Part shown: positions 33,532 to 42,661 of the stretch, piece by piece
How the letters are laid out: each line of letters opens with the position of its first letter
Numbering within the stretch: the first letter of the stretch is position 1
Source of the DNA: Promethearchaeota archaeon Loki_b32
GTDB lineage: Archaea; Asgardarchaeota; Lokiarchaeia; Sigyniarchaeales; SOKP01
DNA: 64,000 nt
Assembly (NCBI GenBank): GCA_005223125.1
Contig: NJBH01000011.1
Coordinates: 1 to 64,000 of the forward strand
Direction of reading: 5' to 3'
The notes under the pieces: generated by a model
The model's database searches: none
The model's input: the letters and a program-made list of their open reading frames with translations, nothing else
Told to the model about the DNA's origin: nothing
Made by a program: the position numbers and the translations under genes

Positions 33532-34707
33532 TCAATCTGGTATATTAATAGGATAATTTCCATACTTTCTTTTAATATTTTGCATTGCCTCAAAATGTTC
33601 TACAGGTATAACTGGATTTATTGAGTGACCAGAAGCAAAAATATAGCCTCCTCCAGGTGCTAATTCACGAATTAATTGTTTTGCATAAGTTTCAATTTCA
33701 TAGATCTCTCCATAAGCTAACATTATTGGACTTACATTTCCACAGAATGTAATTTTATCTCCATATTTTTTATGTAATTCAAAAATATCATAATCTGGAT
33801 TTGCAGTAGTTGATTCAACTGGATTTATTACATCTACTCCACACGCAACTATATCTTCAAAGATTTCAAGTAGATCACCATCAGAATGTAGAAATATTTT
33901 ACAATCTTGTTTATGAGCTGCATTACAAATACGTTTCAGCCAAGGAAAAACATAAGTCTTGTAATTTCTTGGACTCATGAATAAACCATTTTTAAACCCA
34001 TAATCATCGTAGAGAAGTATTAATTGAGCGTCATTTTCGGCTAATATCTTTACAATTTCTAAAGTAAACTTACCTCGATCATCAAATACTTTTTTTGCTT
34101 GCTTTTGTTTTGCTAATATTCTTACAAAGTTTTCTAATCCAAAACCTTGCCAGGAACATTCCATCAAAGCACCCGTAGATGGAATCGAGAACACATCATT
34201 ATTTAATTCCTCTTGTGCTTGCCGTCCTGCTAAAAAATTATTTAACCTAGCTTCCCAATAAGGATCTAAAGGTTCCCAGCTTTCATAATCATCAAAATCT
34301 TTAAAGTATCCTCCATGATATCCCAAAATAACTGTTTTATCTTTTTCATAAACTTCAAACTTCATAATACGTCCATATTCATCAATATAACCTTCACCAC
34401 TTTCTAAAAGTATACGCGGATATATTGAAGCAAAGCTAACTACAATATCTATTTCAGCTCGGCGGAAAAATTCGTAAGATTTAAGATTACCCCTTTTGAG
34501 TATTTCTATATTTTTTATACCTTTTAAATAAAGCTCTTGTCCAGCTTTACCTAATTTACTTAACTTTGCTAGAATATCTCTAAAACCTTGATCAGTTGGA
34601 AGATTGTAATGATTAATTATTGAATTATTAGAGATAATTTCAAAAGCAGGAACTCTATCAGGTTCTTCATGATTTATTACTTTTAAAACTCTTTCTGGTG
34701 CTTTAAT
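33532..34707 (-). CDS. URO-D-fold methyltransferase-like protein, copy 2, start at ATT or damaged
   Basis: The frame is open from 34725 to the stop, but holds no ATG, GTG or TTG before 34365, which would cut off 114 conserved residues. Alignment with copy 1 (SRERVKITLNHEEPDMVP against KAPERVLKVINHEEPDRVP) puts the start at ATT 34705-34707, giving 391 residues. GGGGAT lies upstream. Alternatively, the ATG five bases upstream (34712-34710) is the original start and one base was lost. The zinc HxC of copy 1 is replaced by LHSDGD, so chemistry may differ. Decarboxylase-like or methyltransferase function is inferred from the fold. Confidence 0.75.
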   Translation of the reverse strand: MKAPERVLKVINHEEPDRVPAFEIISNNSIINHYNLPTDQGFRDILAKLSKLGKAGQELYLKGIKNIEILKRGNLKSYEFFRRAEIDIVVSFASIYPRILLESGEGYIDEYGRIMKFEVYEKDKTVILGYHGGYFKDFDDYESWEPLDPYWEARLNNFLAGRQAQEELNNDVFSIPSTGALMECSWQGFGLENFVRILAKQKQAKKVFDDRGKFTLEIVKILAENDAQLILLYDDYGFKNGLFMSPRNYKTYVFPWLKRICNAAHKQDCKIFLHSDGDLLEIFEDIVACGVDVINPVESTTANPDYDIFELHKKYGDKITFCGNVSPIMLAYGEIYEIETYAKQLIRELAPGGGYIFASGHSINPVIPVEHFEAMQNIKRKYGNYPINIPD

Positions 34708-34807
34708 TTCATATCCCCGAAATCTTTAATTTATACTTAATTATAATTTATGTTACAAGTATTTTTTTTGTAAATAAAAGGTTATTCTCAAAAAAAGCTG
34801 TGGTTTC

Positions 34808-35413
34808 ATGACTGAGTTGAAACGATTAAGCAGAGAATTTTTTACGAAAGATACAAAAAATGTTGCAAGAGAATTATTAGGAAATTATTTAGTTAGAGAA
34901 ACAGAAAAGGGACATATGATTGGGAAAATTTTGGAGGTAGAAGCTTATCTAGGTCCTGATGATAAAGCAAGTCATTCTTATAATTATAGGAAAACGGAGA
35001 GAACAAAAGTCATGTATATGAAACCTGGAACTCTTTATATTTATTTGATATATGGATTATACTATTGTTTAAACGTTATAACCGAGCCAGAACAAATGCC
35101 CTGTGCTGTATTGATCCGGCAACTCTTTCCTATTGATGGAATTGAATTAATGATTGCCAATAGAAATGTTAAAATTGGAAAAAAGTTTAAAAATTTAACA
35201 GATGGTCCGGAAAAGCTTTGTATTGCATTAGATATTACCAAAGATAAATTTAATGGTAAAGATTCATGTTCATTGGAATCAAAATTATATTTTGCTCAAG
35301 GAGAGAAAATCCTAAAAGAAAAAATCTTATTTAATAAGAGAATAGGAGTTGGTTATGCTGAAGAAGATAAAGGCCGTCTTTTACGGTTTACTATAAAAAA
35401 CGAAATTGCATAA
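34808..35413 (+). CDS. 3-methyladenine DNA glycosylase (AAG/MPG family)
   Basis: A 201-residue base-excision repair enzyme. Conserved features: LSREFFTKDTKNVARELLG at the start, the catalytic Glu in ILEVEAYLGPDDKASH near residue 45, YIYLIYGLYYCLNVI, and TDGPEKLCIALDI. It removes alkylated purines from DNA. Length matches the family. ATG at 34808. The gene is divergent from copy 2 of the URO-D pair; no operon partner. Confidence 0.94.
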   Translation: MTELKRLSREFFTKDTKNVARELLGNYLVRETEKGHMIGKILEVEAYLGPDDKASHSYNYRKTERTKVMYMKPGTLYIYLIYGLYYCLNVITEPEQMPCAVLIRQLFPIDGIELMIANRNVKIGKKFKNLTDGPEKLCIALDITKDKFNGKDSCSLESKLYFAQGEKILKEKILFNKRIGVGYAEEDKGRLLRFTIKNEIA

Positions 35414-35563
35414 ATTTTTTCATAATTTCTTTTTTTTCATAATACAAATTTGACATTAATGGATAAATTTATATATCTGTATTCTTCGTCTTTCTATGTA
35501 AGTTAGGGTTTAAGGTAACATATTTTAAAGAGAAATTACTGAATATTATACTGAGGTGATTTT

Positions 35564-36025
35564 ATCCCTAAGGACGCATTAAAGTTTTTTCACGCATATG
35601 TTAAAGAAATGATTGATATAGGTGGGAGTAATTTACCAAAAGCAATTTCTACTAAATCTGGGTCAAAACTGGGAAAATTATATAAAGAAAGAGGATTAAC
35701 TGTAGATATCGGGATTGCTTTAAAACAAGTATATTCTGCACTTAAAGCAAAACCATTGATAAAAAAACTAAATGATGATACATATGAAGTGATTATTAGA
35801 TACTCAAAAAAATTCTGCCCTATAGGAGGGGCTCATAATCCCTCCCGAGCTCCGATTTTTCAAGAGAATATTTGTATTCCTTATACACGGGGTTTTTTAA
35901 ATGAACTTTTTCCACAATTTACGTTTGAAGCAGAAATTTTAAATTGTATACCACTTAATAATCAACATACTTGCCATTACATTCTAAAAATCAAAAATAA
36001 GAAGAATACAGATCACATAACTTGA
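35564..36025 (+). CDS. V4R-like protein, copy 1, apparently starting at ATC
   Basis: A 153-residue protein homologous to the next two genes. The first ATG (35609) lies 15 codons inside the conserved N-terminus. ATC at 35564 is the codon matching the ATG of copies 2 and 3 (PKDALKFFHAYVKEMIDIGG against NKDSLKFFQAYIKEMIDIGG), an in-frame TGA lies at 35552, and GAGGTGAT ends four bases before it. The C-terminal half has FCPIGG, ICIPYTRGFLNELFPQF and a closing Cys/His strand, a V4R/hydrocarbon-binding-like pattern that may bind a small hydrophobic ligand or metal. Confidence 0.75.
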   Translation: MPKDALKFFHAYVKEMIDIGGSNLPKAISTKSGSKLGKLYKERGLTVDIGIALKQVYSALKAKPLIKKLNDDTYEVIIRYSKKFCPIGGAHNPSRAPIFQENICIPYTRGFLNELFPQFTFEAEILNCIPLNNQHTCHYILKIKNKKNTDHIT

Positions 36026-36196
36026 CTTGAAGGTTTTTTCTAATTCAATTCATGAAATTTTTCTTTAAAAATCTTAGAAACGCTCCTTTCCTTTTTTATT
36101 ATCAAATAAATAATTCTGATAACAAGTCTTAAATAATTTAAAGTGGAGATTAATCTAGATTTTTCTTAATTATTTTAAAATATACATCTCAAACTT

Positions 36197-36655
36197 ATGT
36201 CAAAAAATAAGGATTCTTTAAAGTTCTTTCAAGCATACATTAAAGAAATGATCGATATTGGAGGAAAAAATTTACCAAAAGCCATCTCTAGTAAATCGGG
36301 GGCAAAATTAGGAAAAATGTATAAAGGAAGAGGATTAACTTTGGATATTGGAGCTGCATTAAAACAAATTTATACTGCATTGAATGGAAAACCAGTGATA
36401 AAACAATTAGATGAGAATAGATATGAAGTAATCGTAAAATTTGCAAAGAAATTTTGTCCAATCGGGGGTTCAAACAATCCATCTCGAGCTTCAATTTTTC
36501 AAGAAAACATTTGTATTCCCTACATGCGAGGATTTTTAAATGAGATTTTTCCCCAATTCACGTTCGGAGAAGATATCTTAAATTGTATTCCCCTGAATAA
36601 TCAAAAGACTTGCCATTTTATTTTAAAGATCAAAAATAAACAACATATCAGTTAG
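36197..36655 (+). CDS. V4R-like protein, copy 2
   Basis: A 152-residue protein closely similar to copy 1 over its length, with FCPIGGSNNPSRASIF, ICIPYMRGFLNEIFPQF and NQKTCHFILKIK. Cysteines near residues 92, 111 and 144 are common to copies 1 and 2 and could bind metal. The 171-bp spacers between the three genes share AAATAATTCT(G/T)ATAA...AGTCTTAAAT elements, so promoter regions were duplicated along with the genes. Start is ATG at 36197. Function is unknown. Confidence 0.75.
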   Translation: MSKNKDSLKFFQAYIKEMIDIGGKNLPKAISSKSGAKLGKMYKGRGLTLDIGAALKQIYTALNGKPVIKQLDENRYEVIVKFAKKFCPIGGSNNPSRASIFQENICIPYMRGFLNEIFPQFTFGEDILNCIPLNNQKTCHFILKIKNKQHIS

Positions 36656-36868
36656 TTATCATGTAAATTTTACAAGGATAATAATTTTATAGTAAAATAA
36701 AATTAGGGTATTTCCTAATTCACTTTATAAACTCTTTTATTTAAATCTTGAAAGCTCTAAATATTTGATTTATTTTCAATTAAATAATTCTTATAAAAAG
36801 TCTTAAATACTTTAATGTTGAGATTTAACTATATTTTACTTTATCAATAAAATAAACACAATAATAAA

Positions 36869-37327
36869 ATGCAAAAAAATAGAGATGCTTTAAAATTCTT
36901 TCAGGCGTATATTAAGGAAATGATTGATGTCGGTGGTATTAATCTTCCTAAATCGATCTCTGCCAGCTTAGGTGCCAAATTGGGTAAATTATTAAAACGA
37001 CGCGGAATATCTGGATTAGAGAATACTCTAAAAAGAATATATAATGTTCTTAATGCTAAGACTCAGATAAAAACAATAGATGATAATACTATGGAAATAA
37101 CTTTGCGTTATCGATCACGTTTCTGTCCTCTTGGAGGAGAATATAACCCTGATAGGGCTGAACTTATTCAAAATACAATATGTATCCCTTATACAGTAGC
37201 AATTTTGAATATTTCTCATCCTGAGTATAAATATAGTGCCAAAATAATGGAATGTATTCTTAATTCCAATCAAAAAAATTGTAAATATCGACTAGTAAAA
37301 GAACTGAAAAGCATTGACAATAATTGA
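36869..37327 (+). CDS. V4R-like protein, copy 3 (more divergent)
   Basis: A 152-residue paralogue. The N-terminal third is conserved (RDALKFFQAYIKEMIDVGG), as are FCPLGGEYNPDRAELI and ICIPYTVAILN, but the RGFLNE(I/L)FPQF segment is changed, suggesting a different ligand or partner. ATG at 36869. It ends against the 3' end of the SRP RNA on the other strand. Confidence 0.72.
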   Translation: MQKNRDALKFFQAYIKEMIDVGGINLPKSISASLGAKLGKLLKRRGISGLENTLKRIYNVLNAKTQIKTIDDNTMEITLRYRSRFCPLGGEYNPDRAELIQNTICIPYTVAILNISHPEYKYSAKIMECILNSNQKNCKYRLVKELKSIDNN

Positions 37328-37344
37328 GGAGGTTTTAAAAAACC

Positions 37345-37652
37345 TGAACCTCGATGTCAATCCTAATATTATGACCAAATTATCTCATACCCCTCCACTG
37401 CCTTAACCATGAAGCGTGAACACCTATAGTTACGAATGCTTCCTCCCGGACCTGTTCGGGTTTCTAATTACGAGCTTATACCTTTCCTACAAAAGGTACT
37501 ACTCTGACACCCACCATCATGGGGACAGCTTCGACGGAATACAAGATTGGATAATATTACTCATGAGAACTGAATTCAGGCAATTTCCACTATTGAGCAT
37601 TTTGTGGTCGACCCAGCAAGGGGCTTCAAGCATTGCCCAAGTTGCTCGATAA
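37345..37652 (-). ncRNA. 7S signal recognition particle RNA
   Basis: On the minus strand the domain IV hairpin reads ACAGGTCCGGGAGGAAGCA (about 37438-37456), the universal SRP54/Ffh-binding motif with a GGGA tetraloop. The 5' part contains GGGC...GCCC and further hairpins suited to the Alu domain. GC content is clearly higher than the surroundings, as expected for a structural RNA in an AT-rich archaeon, and AT-rich TTTAATATTTAATA about 30 nt upstream could be the promoter. The roughly 300-nt size fits archaeal SRP RNA. Exact ends are approximate; the T-run near 37345 may end it. Confidence 0.88.
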
Positions 37653-37740
37653 TTTTAAAGTATTATTAAATATTAAATTTTTCATTTTCAAAAAATTGGT
37701 TGAATTCTCCTAATTATCAAATAAATCATGAAGTATCGAT

Positions 37741-37905
37741 TTATTTTCTCGAAATAATTTCTTTTTTAATCTCTCTTCTTCTAATTATTGAGAGAAACTC
37801 TTTTGTATCCGGAAAGACGTAAATAAGATCTTCACCATCATCCTCTATAGTAATCTCTTTATAAAATTTCCCTTTAACCTTAGTATTTAAATCATTCAAA
37901 ATCAT
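37741..37905 (-). CDS. Small acidic/basic protein, 54 residues
   Basis: ATG at 37905 opens MILNDLNTKVKGKFYKEITI followed by EDDGEDLIYVFPDTKEFLSI and a basic end; TAA at 37741. It looks like a strand-turn-helix mini-domain. No family is recognised. It sits just upstream of the SRP RNA on the same strand. Confidence 0.5.
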   Translation of the reverse strand: MILNDLNTKVKGKFYKEITIEDDGEDLIYVFPDTKEFLSIIRRREIKKEIISRK

Positions 37906-38000
37906 GAATTAAAAATACAAGATAAAGATTCATAAAAACGTATAGCACGGTGATAATATGAAGATTATTAGAAAAAGAGAGACTGAAAATAAAGATTATA

Positions 38001-38858
38001 TTAGTTTACGAGGATTTGATCTAAAAATGTTTTTATTTGATGATTAGCAGATTTTCCATGATTAAATAAACCATTTAGATAACCATTAAAGAAAACCTTA
38101 ATTTCAGAGTTAAGATCTTTTATGTCAGCATAATTATATTGTGATTTTAATTTCTTACCATTAACTATTGGTTTTACATGTTTTTCAATTAAACTCAATG
38201 TAAAATTCACGACTGCATGATTGACATTTTCTTTATCATCAGAAGATAACTCATAATTTCCTTGAATAGTATGTTTTCTAATTTCGTTTAATTCTAATAA
38301 CAATTTCTCTAAATCTGATGATAATTTCAATAGTTTTATTTTTGAAGATAAATCTTCACCATTATTATTGGGAAGTTGAGCATCGCAATATTTCTCTATA
38401 TTCGCATAGAATCGGACTAAAAGCTTAAATGTGTCTTTAATTTCATACATACTTTCCCAAATATTTAGATCTATACCAGTAAGAGATTTTTTAATATTAG
38501 CTTTAACTTTTTCAATAACTCCTGATAAATACTGTGAATAATCCTCAAATGGAAACCCAAAATAATAATTATTATATTTTTCTTTAATATCTTTATTTGT
38601 TAAACTCTGAGATTGGATTTTTTCTTTTTTCACGACTTCTTTCATAAATCTTAATACGAAATTACAATTAGGACAGTAAGTAATCCAAGAGCTGAGAATG
38701 ACTTCGGGGGGCTTTACTCCACTAGAACTTATATATCCATTAAAACCTGACAATAATCCTCCATTTGAAGAAGTAAAAGTGGCTTCCTCAGGGTAAAAAG
38801 TCCTTGGAATAAATTTAATACTGCATAGTGGGCATTTTAGTTTTTCTTTTTTATTCAT
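38001..38858 (-). CDS. DUF2225-like zinc-ribbon protein
   Basis: A 285-residue protein with two Cys pairs at the N-terminus (CPLCSIKF near 9 and YCPNCNFVLRF near 60), which form a zinc ribbon with a long insertion, then a helical domain with GNYELSSDDKEN. This layout resembles DUF2225 proteins of unknown role. It has no membrane segment. ATG at 38858, followed by a 209-bp intergenic region shared with the divergent dehydrogenase. Confidence 0.65.
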   Translation of the reverse strand: MNKKEKLKCPLCSIKFIPRTFYPEEATFTSSNGGLLSGFNGYISSSGVKPPEVILSSWITYCPNCNFVLRFMKEVVKKEKIQSQSLTNKDIKEKYNNYYFGFPFEDYSQYLSGVIEKVKANIKKSLTGIDLNIWESMYEIKDTFKLLVRFYANIEKYCDAQLPNNNGEDLSSKIKLLKLSSDLEKLLLELNEIRKHTIQGNYELSSDDKENVNHAVVNFTLSLIEKHVKPIVNGKKLKSQYNYADIKDLNSEIKVFFNGYLNGLFNHGKSANHQIKTFLDQILVN

Positions 38859-39067
38859 GACTCTTCAAAAAATGTAATTATGTATCCAATAATTGATTAT
38901 ACAATAACACAATTGCTAGTATAATTGGTTCTATAAATACAAGAATAATATGTAGACCATATTCCTTTGAATTAGTCTATTAATAAAAATACAAAAAAAA
39001 AGTAACATTAATAGTTATCACATTATAAGCATAATAATAGAAGAAATTTATATGGAAAAATTCCAAA

Positions 39068-40174
39068 ATGTCAGAAGATATAGTATATGTGGATGCTAAC
39101 ACTCTTGAAAATTTTATGAGAGATGTTTTTATAGGACTTGGTGTCCCAGAGGAAGATGCTACTATCATTGCTGATGTATTAATTACATCAGATAAAAGAG
39201 GTATAGATTCACATGGGATACAGCGGTGTAAAATGTATTATGACCGTATTAAGGAAGGAATTTATGAAGCAATTACAAAAATTGATATTATAAAAGAGGG
39301 CCCTACTACAGCTCTTTTAGATGGAAATTGTGGAATAGGTCATGTAATAGCTCATAAGGCAATGAAGATGGCAATCGAAAAAGCAAAAAAGTATGGATTA
39401 GGAGCAGTAGCAGTAAAGAATTCTACTCATTTTGGCATTGCAGGCTATTATTCGCTTATGGCAATAGAAGAAGGTATGATTGGGATAACAGTTACCAATG
39501 CAAGACCCTCTATACCCCCCACATTCGGATGTGAACCAATGTTAGGAACAAATCCTTTGACTGTTGGAGCTCCTACTGATGAGAAATTCCCTTTTCTAAT
39601 TGATTGTGCCACATCAATTATTCAAAGAGGAAAAGTTGAAATTAACGCTCGGATTAATAAACCACTTCCAGAAAATACTGTAATAGATGATAAAGGTGAG
39701 ATCATGACTGATCCTAATAAGATATTAGACGAAATGCTAGAAAGAAAAGCATCTTTATTGCCATTAGGAGGAAAAGGTGAAGAAACAGCGGGTTACAAAG
39801 GATATGGTTATGCAACAGTTGTAGAACTTCTTTCAGCCGCCTTACAAGATGGAATTTACTTGCGAGATACACTAGGAATAGTTGAAGATAATCAAAAAAG
39901 ACTAAAGGTAGGTCATTTTTTTCTAGCAATTAATGCAGAAAGCTTTATTGGAGGGGATTCATTCAAAAAAACTGCTGGTAACATAATGAGGGATTTGAGG
40001 GGGTCAAGAAAGATTCCTGGAGTTGGGCGGATTTACACAGCGGGAGAAAAAGAATACATAGCAGAAAATGAGAGAAAAAAATCTGGTATCCCTCTTAATA
40101 AAAGTCTACAAAATGATATTAAAATCATGCAAAACGAACTCGGGCTAAAAAAACATAAATTTCCTTTTTCTTAG
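39068..40174 (+). CDS. Ldh2/malate dehydrogenase-family NAD(P)H oxidoreductase, copy 1
   Basis: A 368-residue member of the Ldh2/MDG2/YbiC family of 2-hydroxyacid dehydrogenases (malate, lactate, ureidoglycolate, sulfolactate). Motifs: DSHGIQRCKMYYDRI near residue 50 with the catalytic His, GHVIAHKAMKMAI, NSTHFGIAGYYS near 120, TNPLTVGAPT and GYKGYGYATVVELLS near 240. It is non-Rossmann in fold. The substrate cannot be told. A paralogue lies at 61076-62215. ATG at 39068. Confidence 0.88.
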   Translation: MSEDIVYVDANTLENFMRDVFIGLGVPEEDATIIADVLITSDKRGIDSHGIQRCKMYYDRIKEGIYEAITKIDIIKEGPTTALLDGNCGIGHVIAHKAMKMAIEKAKKYGLGAVAVKNSTHFGIAGYYSLMAIEEGMIGITVTNARPSIPPTFGCEPMLGTNPLTVGAPTDEKFPFLIDCATSIIQRGKVEINARINKPLPENTVIDDKGEIMTDPNKILDEMLERKASLLPLGGKGEETAGYKGYGYATVVELLSAALQDGIYLRDTLGIVEDNQKRLKVGHFFLAINAESFIGGDSFKKTAGNIMRDLRGSRKIPGVGRIYTAGEKEYIAENERKKSGIPLNKSLQNDIKIMQNELGLKKHKFPFS

Positions 40175-40340
40175 TTTTTATTAGTATTAAGGAATCTATA
40201 TTACTTTTTGTATAATCCAAGAAAACAATTACATATTTCTAAATTATTATTTTTAACAAGTGCTAAAATTTTTATATTAGTTAACTAATCTATAAGTTAT
40301 GGGCAAAAATTTTGTTGAAAAGCCTTGTATAATATATAAT

Positions 40341-40464
40341 GGCTCCTGTCAATCCCCTGGATTTTTGTCTTTTGGTTGTTGTGTAATTAATTACACACAA
40401 GAATAACCTACTCTGCCTTTTGAAATTTTATGCCTCTCATTGAGGCTTGTTGGCAGGAGCTACC
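40341..40464 (-). ncRNA. Unidentified structured RNA, copy A
   Basis: Read on the minus strand: closing stem GCTCCTG...CAGGAGC, a first hairpin GCCTCaatgaGAGGC, a purine-rich internal region, a second hairpin around TGTGTAATTAATTACACA, then the core CCAAAAGACAAAAATCCAGG, then the 3' half of the closing stem. Copy B at 46763-46882 has the same order with different stem bases but an identical core, which supports a conserved fold. A TTTAAAAT box sits about 33 nt upstream on the minus strand. It lies between convergent genes, so it is probably its own transcript. Confidence 0.7.
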
Positions 40465-40540
40465 TTTATTAATTTGAACTTTAGAACTATTTTAAAGTTA
40501 AAAAAGAAGATCTAAATCTCTATAAACGCTATTATTATCT

Positions 40541-41386
40541 CTATAGTAAAAGAAAAGTTCCTAACAGATATGTATCTAAATTCAAATCTTTTAAGAGTTT
40601 CATATTGTTATAAAGATAAGCATAAATATTTTCCTCGCTAAAATATTTAAAACAAGAGTTGTTCCCTTTTACTTCCCTTAAGATATTTACAATTTGAGTA
40701 AGTATCATTTTTAGATTTTTAATAACCAAATTAGTATCACTTTTAATTAGATTAATGTCTTTAATGTTAAACCATGATTCTTTGCTAAAAGAAATATTCT
40801 TTAACTCTGGTTTATTTTGAAAATCTTCATGGTTTTTGAAATTTTTACAAAAGTATTCAATTTTGTTTAGAATTAAACTTTTAGATTTACTATACATTTT
40901 ATTTTCAATAATATTTCTTAACATTATAAGGATTTTTTGAAAGATACCCAAAATATCAAAAAAATCAGCTACTTGTGCCAGATCTTCCACTTCTCCCCAT
41001 TGACTATAATAATCTTCGATTTCGTTAAGAAATGGCAAGAATACATTAATATCTCCGTCCCAAGTATGTCCTTTTTTTTCCCATACAGGATCAAATTCTT
41101 TTATAAAAGCATTTTTAATGACATTTAATCGTCCTAAAAGAAGCTCAGTCTTTATATGTTTTGTATCAGCTGCAACAAAAAGTAGATTATATTTTTCTTC
41201 TAATATATAAACCCACCTTAAACCTCCCATTTCTATAGAATCCAATGATTCTTTAAATTCAACCATTGAAAAGTGATGAAATGCTGTTAAAAACCCAGAA
41301 ACAATATCTTCATCAGCATCCGTTTTCAAAAAAGATCTATATAATAATTTAACTCCAGATTCGGCATCTAATATCCAAATTATCAT
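40541..41386 (-). CDS. Longin-like domain protein, copy 2
   Basis: A 281-residue paralogue of the protein at 17474-18319 along its length: MIIWILDAESGVKLLYRSFL, ALTAFHHFSMVEFKESLDSI-like region with EMGGLRWVYI, and VADFFDILGIFQKILIML in the helical half. Equal length and shared motifs in both halves mean that the longin-plus-helical unit is a defined family. ATG at 41386. The structured RNA follows its 3' end. Confidence 0.8.
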   Translation of the reverse strand: MIIWILDAESGVKLLYRSFLKTDADEDIVSGFLTAFHHFSMVEFKESLDSIEMGGLRWVYILEEKYNLLFVAADTKHIKTELLLGRLNVIKNAFIKEFDPVWEKKGHTWDGDINVFLPFLNEIEDYYSQWGEVEDLAQVADFFDILGIFQKILIMLRNIIENKMYSKSKSLILNKIEYFCKNFKNHEDFQNKPELKNISFSKESWFNIKDINLIKSDTNLVIKNLKMILTQIVNILREVKGNNSCFKYFSEENIYAYLYNNMKLLKDLNLDTYLLGTFLLL

Positions 41387-41547
41387 ATTACGAATGAAAA
41401 AAAATAGCTTCTCTTTAGGAGATAAATATATTACTCTTTTAAATTATTTCTAAATATCTTTAGAAAAAAAATATAGGGTTTATATACATTGAAGCGTCAG
41501 TAATTATATTTTATACATTGCCTTTTGAAATTGCTACATCACATTCT

Positions 41548-42555
41548 TTAATGAATATCCAAAAAATGTTCAATTTTGCTTAGTTTAAACAAGAGCCAAG
41601 ATTTGAATTGTTTAAAATCTAATAATGAGGGAATTTCAGAATACTCCGATAAATTATCATAAAGTACATCAATAACAGAATTTATAAGCCCGATAGCTTT
41701 AGGTCTAATTAAGACAATTTTATCCATCGATGATGTTTTAGAGTGTGCTTCTCTGTACTGTGATATAAATTCACATGCTCGTTGGATTATCATAATAGTC
41801 TGATTATCAAAATTTTTTTCAATACAGGCGTAAAAATCTCGTAATTCGGCGTCTTTATAGGGAATTTTCCAATCTTTCATAATTCCAACCCATTTGCCTA
41901 GAGAAATTGACTTTTTTTTCATAAGATCTCCGAACTTATTATTAAATTCTGGTGAAGTGTTTTTTCTTCTAAATTTACTCTGATATAATTCTGTTAATGG
42001 TCTAAGACAGGAGGAAAGTTTATCGTTAAGAATAGTCTCAAGACCCTTTGAATAATTATTAATAACGCTAGAAGCATCGAAATTAGCAGAATTTTGAAAT
42101 TGGTTAAAGATTTGATCTCCAGATGTAAACATCTTTCGAATTTCAAGATTAGAAATTTTATGGATCTTTAAACCATTTAACTGCTGTAAATTATTTTTAA
42201 ATTTATCAATTATATCTTCTATAAGATCAAGTTTGGTGTAGAACCAATCTCTAAATTCTTCTGGTTCTTCATATATAGAAGGAATAGATTCTGCTGGATG
42301 CGTGATTTCTTGAATCTTCAATGTGGGAATTTTATGTGGGGAACACTTGACCTGAGAAGGACTTTTTACTTTATTTAATATTATCTCAAAATCTAATTGG
42401 TCCGCTTCTGTTAAAGAATAATGAGATATATTCATCTGAGCCCATTCCTCAATAAACTCTTGTGGTATTCCTTTATTCCAATGATGATTACGTAAATAGT
42501 TAAATAATTTTTGCGGATCATATAACTCTTGCAATTCTAAATGTGACGGATTCAC
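41548..42555 (-). CDS. Helical protein of unknown function
   Basis: A 335-residue, mostly helical soluble protein without Cys clusters, P-loop or membrane segments. The N-terminal third is rich in Pro and Glu (YDPQKLFNYLRNHHWNKGIP), and the remainder is long helices. GTG start at 42555, overlapped by GAGG as ribosome site. No family is recognised. The gene is in the same direction as its neighbours but has separate spacers. Confidence 0.65.
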   Translation of the reverse strand: MNPSHLELQELYDPQKLFNYLRNHHWNKGIPQEFIEEWAQMNISHYSLTEADQLDFEIILNKVKSPSQVKCSPHKIPTLKIQEITHPAESIPSIYEEPEEFRDWFYTKLDLIEDIIDKFKNNLQQLNGLKIHKISNLEIRKMFTSGDQIFNQFQNSANFDASSVINNYSKGLETILNDKLSSCLRPLTELYQSKFRRKNTSPEFNNKFGDLMKKKSISLGKWVGIMKDWKIPYKDAELRDFYACIEKNFDNQTIMIIQRACEFISQYREAHSKTSSMDKIVLIRPKAIGLINSVIDVLYDNLSEYSEIPSLLDFKQFKSWLLFKLSKIEHFLDIH

Positions 42556-42661
42556 CCTCTTACTACGGTATTCATGTAAGAAACTTTAATTTGTATTTAA
42601 GGATGAATTATAGATCTGATAAGAGTATATAAACAAAAAAATGAAATTTAAAATTCAAAAA

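Noticed and set aside
37416-37652. 78-codon plus-strand ORF
   Set aside because: It is antisense to the SRP RNA, whose domain IV motif is unmistakable.
40341-40464. Structured RNA as RNase P RNA, SRP RNA or a known riboswitch
   Set aside because: It is too short and lacks the conserved motifs of these classes; it lies after gene ends rather than before a gene.
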